Below are positions 7,001-10,124 of a stretch of DNA of 10,124 nucleotides, piece after piece (the stretch's first letter is position 1; every line of letters starts with the position of its first letter). Origin of the DNA: Gemmatimonadota bacterium (GTDB lineage Bacteria; Gemmatimonadota; Gemmatimonadetes; Longimicrobiales; Gaopeijiaceae); assembly GCA_015492755.1 (NCBI GenBank), contig WGEM01000540.1, forward strand, positions 1 through 10,124, read 5' to 3'. The notes beneath the pieces are model-generated. The model saw only the letters and a list, made by a program, of their open reading frames with translations, was not told the DNA's origin and searched no databases. A program made the position numbers and the translations under genes.

Positions 7001-9498
7001 GTCTTCTTCCGGCGCCCGCCGGAGCCCGACGATCGGCGCTTCCGGCCCCCGCCGCGGGCCGCCTTCCTGGCCAGGAGGTCCACCGCCGTGTCCAGGTCCA
7101 CCTCGTCGGGATCCATCCCCTTCGGGATGGTGGCGTTCACCGAGCCGTCGGTGACGTAGGGACCGTAGCGGCCGGAGTAGATCACCAGCTCCGCCCCCGT
7201 CTCCGGATGCGGTCCAAGCTCCTTCAGCGGCGTACGCTTCCCGGAGGCCTTGGCCTCCACCAGCGCCACCGCCTCCTCCAACGAGACGCTCCAGAGATCC
7301 TCGAAACTCTTGAGCGAGGCGAAGGTCTTGCCCCGGCGCACGAAGGGGCCGAAGCGACCCAGCCCCGCCACCACCTCCTCACCGGTCCTGGGATCCACGC
7401 CCACGGTGCGGGGGAGCTCCAGCAGCCGCAGCGCGAAGTCCAGATCCACCGTCTCGGGATCCTTCCCCTTGGGCAGACTCACGCGCCGGGGCTTGTCGTC
7501 GTCGTGCTCCGGCGTCAACTCCACATAGGGCCCGTACGGACCGTGCTTCAGGCGCACCGGCCGTCCCAGCGTAGGGTGCTCGCCCAGCTCACGGCCCTCG
7601 GGGCTCACGCCGTCCAGCGACCGCGTGCCTTTGCACTCCGGGTATCCGGAACAGCCCAGGAAGCGCCCGAAGCGGTTCCAACGCACGAGCATGGGACGCC
7701 CGCAGAGGTCACACCTCTCCCCCTCCGCCGCAAGGATCTCCTTGATGATCTCGTCGGAGGTGGCCTCTCCCGCCTCGATGCGCTCCTTGAAGCCCGGGTA
7801 GAACTCCGCCAGCAACCGGCGCCAGTCCACCTCGCCTTCTTCGATGCGGTCCAGTTGCGTCTCCATGCGAGACGTGAACTCCACGTCGAAGAGGTTCGGG
7901 AAGAGGCGCACCAGGAGCTTCGCCACCACCTCGCCCAGGTCGGTGGGGTGGAAGCGCCGCTGGATGAGCTCCACATAGCCGCGGTCCACCAGCACGGAGA
8001 TGATCTGAGCATACGTGGAGGGGCGACCGATGCCCAGGCGCTCCAGCTCCCGGACGAGGGACGCCTCCGAATAACGGGGCGGGGGCTGCGTGAAGTGCTG
8101 CTGCGGCTCCAGGCGTTCCAGCTCGGCGCGTTCGCCCTCCGCCAGCTCGGGGAGCGGCTCCAGGTCGTCGAGGCGTCGGTGCTCCTCCGGCTCCTTGGCT
8201 TCCAGATAGAGTCTCGTGAAGCCGGGGAACTTGACGATGGACCCGGTGGCCCGGAAGAGATAGCGCCGCCCCGACGCGCCCGGGAGGTCGAAGTCCGCCG
8301 TGGTGGTGTCATAGACCGCCGGAGCCATCTGACTCGCCACGAAGCGGAGCCAGATGAGCTCGTAGAGGCGGGCCTGGTCCGGCTCCAGGTAGCGCGCCGC
8401 CTCCTCGGGGAGGATGCTCACGTCGGTGGGCCGGATGGCCTCGTGGGCGTCCTGGGCCGCCGCCTGCTGCTTGCCGCTGTAGAGGCGGGGCGCCGCCGGC
8501 AGGTATGCCTCACCGAAGGCATCCCGGACCCAGGAGCGCGCCTGCTCGGCGGCGCCGGCGGAGACGCGGGTGGAGTCGGTACGCATGTACGTGATGAGCC
8601 CGATCTGACCCCGCGGCCCTAGCTCCTGCCCTTCGTACAGGCGCTGCGCGTTGGACATCGTGCGCCGCGCCGAGAATCCGAGGCGCTTCGCCGCCTCCTG
8701 CTGGAGCGTGGAGGTAGTGAAGGGGGGCGGCGCGTTCTTGCGCCGCTCACGGCGCTTCACGTCGGTGACCACGAAGGGGACGCCCTCCACGTCCCGAAGC
8801 ACAGCCGTGGTCTCGTCCTCGCTACCCAGCTTGAACTTCTTGTGGTCGATCTGGTGGAGCTTCGCCTGGAACGGCTGCCCCTCCTTCAGGAGGTGGGCCG
8901 TGACGGACCAGTACTCCTCCGACACGAAGCTCCGGATCTCGTCCTCGCGCTCGCAGATGAGGCGCAACGCCACCGTCTGTACCCGACCCGCCGAGAGTCC
9001 GGGGCGAATGGGCTTCCAGAGGAGCGGGCTCACCTCGTAACCCACCAGCCGGTCCAGGATTCGCCGGGTCTGCTGCGCCTCCACCTTCCGGAAGTCCAGC
9101 GGGCCCGGTCGCTCCAGCGCCTCCTGCACCGCGCGTTTGGTGATCTCGCGGAAGGTGACACGCTGGAACCGTTCGCGGTCCTTCTCGAAGCCGAGTTGCT
9201 CGGCCACGTGGTAGGCGATGGCTTCGCCCTCCCGGTCCGGATCGGTGGCGAGGATGACCGCGTCGGCGTCCTTCGCCTTGCGCTTCAACTCCGAGAGGAT
9301 CTTCCCCTTCCCCCGGATGGTGACGTACTTCGGCTCGAAGCCGCGCTCCACGTCCACGCCCAGCTCCTTCTTGGGGAGGTCGCGCACGTGTCCCACCGAC
9401 GCCGCCACGTCGTACCCCTTGCCGAGGTACTTCCCGATGGTGCGCGCCTTCGCCGGAGACTCGACGATGACGAGTTTCTTTCCGTCCCTGGGGGTCAT
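6997..9498 (-). CDS. topA: DNA topoisomerase I (type IA, omega protein)
   Basis: TopA relaxes negative supercoils by transient single-strand cleavage. The 833-residue protein begins with a Toprim domain: E13 in VESPAKA and the metal-binding D86, D88 and E90 in DPDREGEA. The toroidal cleavage domains follow, with PGLSAGRVQTVALRL (166-180) and nucleophile Y304 in LITYMRTDST. RPSTYAQIISVL (492-503) is also conserved. A single four-cysteine zinc finger follows (C596, C599, C616, C622). Beyond it come three glycine/aromatic repeats of the topoisomerase C-terminal repeat type, at GPYGPYVEL (653-661), GRFGPFVRR (714-722) and GRYGPYVTDG (776-785). The protein ends in a basic Lys/Arg/Ser/Gly-rich tail from about 812 that probably binds DNA or RNA polymerase non-specifically. 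The E. coli enzyme has more zinc fingers; one finger plus repeats is common in other phyla. The ATG at 9498 follows aroK by 13 bases, with GGGAG four bases before it. Confidence 0.98.
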   Translation of the reverse strand: MTPRDGKKLVIVESPAKARTIGKYLGKGYDVAASVGHVRDLPKKELGVDVERGFEPKYVTIRGKGKILSELKRKAKDADAVILATDPDREGEAIAYHVAEQLGFEKDRERFQRVTFREITKRAVQEALERPGPLDFRKVEAQQTRRILDRLVGYEVSPLLWKPIRPGLSAGRVQTVALRLICEREDEIRSFVSEEYWSVTAHLLKEGQPFQAKLHQIDHKKFKLGSEDETTAVLRDVEGVPFVVTDVKRRERRKNAPPPFTTSTLQQEAAKRLGFSARRTMSNAQRLYEGQELGPRGQIGLITYMRTDSTRVSAGAAEQARSWVRDAFGEAYLPAAPRLYSGKQQAAAQDAHEAIRPTDVSILPEEAARYLEPDQARLYELIWLRFVASQMAPAVYDTTTADFDLPGASGRRYLFRATGSIVKFPGFTRLYLEAKEPEEHRRLDDLEPLPELAEGERAELERLEPQQHFTQPPPRYSEASLVRELERLGIGRPSTYAQIISVLVDRGYVELIQRRFHPTDLGEVVAKLLVRLFPNLFDVEFTSRMETQLDRIEEGEVDWRRLLAEFYPGFKERIEAGEATSDEIIKEILAAEGERCDLCGRPMLVRWNRFGRFLGCSGYPECKGTRSLDGVSPEGRELGEHPTLGRPVRLKHGPYGPYVELTPEHDDDKPRRVSLPKGKDPETVDLDFALRLLELPRTVGVDPRTGEEVVAGLGRFGPFVRRGKTFASLKSFEDLWSVSLEEAVALVEAKASGKRTPLKELGPHPETGAELVIYSGRYGPYVTDGSVNATIPKGMDPDEVDLDTAVDLLARKAARGGGRKRRSSGSGGRRKKT

Positions 9499-9511
9499 GA
9501 AGCTCCCTGAG

Positions 9512-10066
9512 TCATGGGGAGGCCGCGCCCTCCGGCGCCCCTCCGCTGCGCAAGCGGCCCAGAATCTCGGCCGTCACATCTTCTACCGTTCGTCCGTCCG
9601 TGTCCACCACCAGCCCCGCCAGGGCGTAATACGGCTCGCGGTGCTCCAGGAGCCGCCGGGCTGCCTGCAACGCGTCGGGCTCCGCCAGGAGCGGACGGGC
9701 TCCGGGCTCGGCGGCGGCGCGCCGTACCGCTTCTTCCGGTCGTACCCGCAGCCAGACCGCCACGGTGCCTTCCGGGAGCCGGTCCACGCGGTGGGGGTGC
9801 GCAGCCCAACCGCCCCCGGTGGCAATCACCACCTCCCCGGAGGCCAGAGCCTCCCCGGTGAGGCGGGCCTCCTCCCGGCGGAACCACGCCTCGCCCCTGC
9901 GGGCGAAGATCTCCGCCACCCGCATTCCCGACGCCTCCTCCACCGCCCGGTCCACGTCGATGAAGCGCCACCCCAGGCGACGCGCCAGTTCGGCGCCCAC
10001 ACGGCTCTTTCCGCTGGCCATGAAGCCCACCAGGACCACGCGCCGGAGTCCGCCGGGACCGCTCAC
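9512..10066 (-). CDS. aroK: Shikimate kinase
   Basis: Shikimate kinase phosphorylates the 3-hydroxyl of shikimate with ATP in the pathway to chorismate and aromatic amino acids. The 184-residue P-loop protein is slightly longer than the usual 165-175. Walker A is GFMASGKS (14-21). The shikimate-binding residues are all present: D37/D39 in IDVDR, R63 in FRREE, GGG (84-86) and R143 in HREPYY. The ATP-lid arginine lies in RPLL (124-127). The extra length is a C-terminal tail rich in Gly, Ala and Pro after residue 173. The GTG start overlaps the stop of the preceding gene (GTGA), and GGAGG is only about three bases upstream, a tight spacing. It lies 13 bases before topA. No other aromatic-pathway gene is visible, though one could lie beyond the right edge. 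Gluconate kinase and other P-loop kinases lack this residue set. Confidence 0.94.
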   Translation of the reverse strand: MSGPGGLRRVVLVGFMASGKSRVGAELARRLGWRFIDVDRAVEEASGMRVAEIFARRGEAWFRREEARLTGEALASGEVVIATGGGWAAHPHRVDRLPEGTVAVWLRVRPEEAVRRAAAEPGARPLLAEPDALQAARRLLEHREPYYALAGLVVDTDGRTVEDVTAEILGRLRSGGAPEGAASP

Positions 10067-10124
10067 CGCCCTCCGAACCCGCGCTCGGCGAGATACGTGA
10101 GGTAGCCCTGGAAGTTCCGCCGCA
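10063..10124 (-). CDS. C-terminal fragment of an unidentified protein (5' end beyond window)
   Basis: Only the last 19 codons and the TGA stop are inside the window, reading RRNFQGYLTYLAERGFGGR. The reading frame is supported by its GTGA overlap with the aroK start, the same junction type seen throughout this operon. The codons show the same G/C third-position preference. Nineteen residues are too few to name a family. In Firmicutes dprA commonly precedes topA, but this tail does not resemble the DprA C terminus I know, and aroK lies in between. Confidence 0.5.
   Translation of the reverse strand, partial: RRNFQGYLTYLAERGFGGR

Overview
This is a compact, GC-rich stretch of bacterial chromosome (clearly well above 60% GC by eye, with strong G/C preference at third codon positions) carrying housekeeping genes only. 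All ten genes lie on the minus strand, so transcription runs from high to low coordinates. The gene set, the canonical bacterial families and the codon bias suggest a free-living, high-GC, probably Gram-negative-type bacterium. A Gemmatimonadota-like lineage is my best guess, but nothing in the window proves the phylum.

In transcription order: the last 19 codons of an unidentified gene (10124-10063); aroK, shikimate kinase (10066-9512); topA, DNA topoisomerase I (9498-6997); trmFO, folate/FAD-dependent tRNA U54 methyltransferase (7000-5672); xerC, tyrosine recombinase (5675-4752); hslV, peptidase of the HslUV protease (about 4609-4052); hslU, its AAA+ unfoldase (4055-2556); argF, ornithine carbamoyltransferase (2508-1606); gcvT, glycine-cleavage aminomethyltransferase (1609-500); and a MogA/MoaB-family molybdopterin adenylyltransferase (503 to beyond the left edge).

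The layout looks like one long operon. Six of the nine junctions are 4-base start/stop overlaps (ATGA or GTGA). The other three are gaps of 13, 47 and about 142 bases. The 142-base gap upstream of hslV is the only place with room for an internal promoter or leader, and it carries a short inverted repeat. No stretch of 300 bases lacks a gene.

The core order topA-trmFO-xerC-hslV-hslU is the one known from Bacillus subtilis and other Firmicutes, where codY follows (topA, gid/trmFO, codV, codW, codX, codY). Here argF-gcvT-mog follows instead of codY, and aroK precedes topA. Functionally the block mixes chromosome maintenance (TopA, XerC), tRNA modification (TrmFO), protein quality control (HslUV), amino-acid metabolism (AroK, ArgF, GcvT) and cofactor synthesis (Mog). 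GcvT produces the 5,10-methylene-tetrahydrofolate that TrmFO consumes.

I found no mobile element, CRISPR array, RNA gene, toxin-antitoxin pair or defence system, and I do not think the window holds an undescribed system. The findings are second-look points on start sites, gene order and protein extensions.
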